This document shows positions 63,502 to 64,000 of a stretch of 64,000 nucleotides of DNA, piece after piece. The position numbers were made by a program, and so were the translations under genes. Origin of the DNA: Bacillus sp. AZ43 (GTDB lineage: Bacteria > Actinomycetota > Actinomycetes > Mycobacteriales > Geodermatophilaceae); NCBI GenBank assembly GCA_004570425.1, contig SPQJ01000003.1, positions 124,001-188,000 of the forward strand. The letters run 5' to 3'. Each line of letters begins with the position of its first letter. Position 1 is the stretch's first letter. The notes beneath the pieces are model-generated. The model was not told the origin of the DNA. It did no database searches and was given only the letters and a program-made list of their open reading frames with translations.

Positions 63502-63661
63502 CAGGAGGGACGGGTCCGCCGGCCCGGCCGTCACCGAGACGGAACCGGACGGACGCCGACCGGAAACGCGACCCCGGCAGGGTTCCTCGCGGTGACGCCG
63601 TCACCACTCCCCACACCCGACGGAAGGGCACTCGCATGCGCACGACCGGTTGGAGGTCCCG

Positions 63662-64000
63662 GTGAAGCTGCTTCCCGAGGAGGAGGAGCGGCTCCAGCTG
63701 TTCCTGGCCGCCGAGCTGGCCCGGCGCCGCCGTGCCCGGGGGCTGCGGCTCAACCACCCCGAGGCGGTTGCGCTGATCTGCGACGAAGTCATGGAGGCCG
63801 CCCGCGACGGGCGGAGCTACGCCGAGGCGCTCGAGGTGGGCGGCACCGTGCTCGGCCCCGACGACGTGCTCGACGGCGTCGCCGAACTGCTGGACCGCGT
63901 GCAGGTGGAGGCGTTGTTCGACGAGGGCACCGCGATGGTCACGCTCCACTTCCCGCTCGGCGGGGGCGGCTCGGCCGTGGGCCCGACCGACGACGTCGAG
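63662..64000 (+). CDS. ureA: Urease gamma subunit (3' end outside window)
   Basis: Starts at GTG 63662 with GGAGG 5 bases before it and stays open to the end of the window (113 codons). It has the gamma-subunit pattern [64 protein letters not shown] and VTLHFPLG. Separate gamma subunits end near residue 100, while this frame continues ([12 protein letters not shown]), so it may be fused to the beta subunit. Urease releases ammonia and CO2 from urea in the cytoplasm. Confidence 0.92.
   Translation, partial: MKLLPEEEERLQLFLAAELARRRRARGLRLNHPEAVALICDEVMEAARDGRSYAEALEVGGTVLGPDDVLDGVAELLDRVQVEALFDEGTAMVTLHFPLGGGGSAVGPTDDVE

Overview
This is a very GC-rich window with strongly G/C-ended codons, frequent GTG starts and many ATGA/GTGA stop-start overlaps. 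The gene set (3Fe-4S ferredoxin/P450 pairs, EtfD-like Fe-S oxidoreductase, TIGR03084 protein, MmpL-type transporter, VirS/MymA-like locus) points to an actinobacterium, and I would guess a soil or stone dweller near Geodermatophilaceae. That placement is an inference and cannot be proved from the sequence alone.

Layout. 1-1586: end of an ABC transporter (FtsX-type permease plus ATPase). 1587-2576: no intact gene, but a 3' half of a tRNA-Gly(TCC) gene followed by a strong hairpin, and a gene remnant. 2.5-16.3 kb: a sulfane-sulfur module with four rhodanese or rhodanese-fusion proteins beside a thioredoxin, two persulfide-dioxygenase/rhodanese fusions, two TauE/SafE exporters, a CsoR-family repressor lacking the copper-binding His, DUF302, and an embedded DsbA/CcdA/CtaG/DUF2243 redox-membrane block. 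Four copies of an RTACCC-N4-GGGTAT type palindrome, one of them degenerate, lie at promoters or gene starts in this module and look like the repressor's operators. 16.5-20.6 kb: a P450 system (ferredoxin reductase, decayed GMC oxidoreductase, ferredoxin, P450, divergent TetR). 20.7-30.1 kb: EtfD-like electron acceptor, MarR- and TetR-type regulators, an MmpL-like pump, dienelactone hydrolase, BtrH-type and hotdog proteins. 30.3-44.7 kb: an acyl-CoA catabolic region. It has a CoA ligase divergent from a TetR gene, then nine consecutively overlapping minus-strand genes: two acyl-CoA dehydrogenases, TIGR03084, AtuA-like, carboxyltransferase, biotin carboxylase, CoA ligase, LiuC/AtuE-like hydratase and MBL hydrolase. 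Near-identical TTGACG/CGTCA palindromes occur at the TetR promoter and upstream of the nine-gene operon. 45.0-49.7 kb: SDR (frameshifted), HSL-family esterase, Baeyer-Villiger-type monooxygenase and AraC regulator, resembling the mycobacterial virS-mymA-lipR locus. 49.7-56.0 kb: a MarR/MFS drug-efflux pair flanked by two related small membrane proteins, then a GGDEF-EAL protein with a substituted metal ligand. 56.0-57.1 kb: no gene; a second copy of the tRNA-Gly 3' half plus hairpin. 57.1-64.0 kb: nitrogen-release genes (copper amine oxidase, amidase, acetylpolyamine-amidohydrolase-like deacetylase, formamidase/acetamidase, start of urease).

How it fits together. The P450, monooxygenase, esterase, CoA ligases, dehydrogenases, biotin-dependent carboxylase, LiuC-like hydratase and AtuA-like protein could together hydroxylate, oxidise, open and beta-oxidise a branched or terpenoid-like compound, with electrons passing through EtfD. 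The sulfur module would detoxify persulfides. The 47-bp tRNA repeat brackets 54.7 kb, which suggests that these accessory modules were acquired by integration at a tRNA-Gly gene. No integrase remains in the window, and the intact tRNA is not here.
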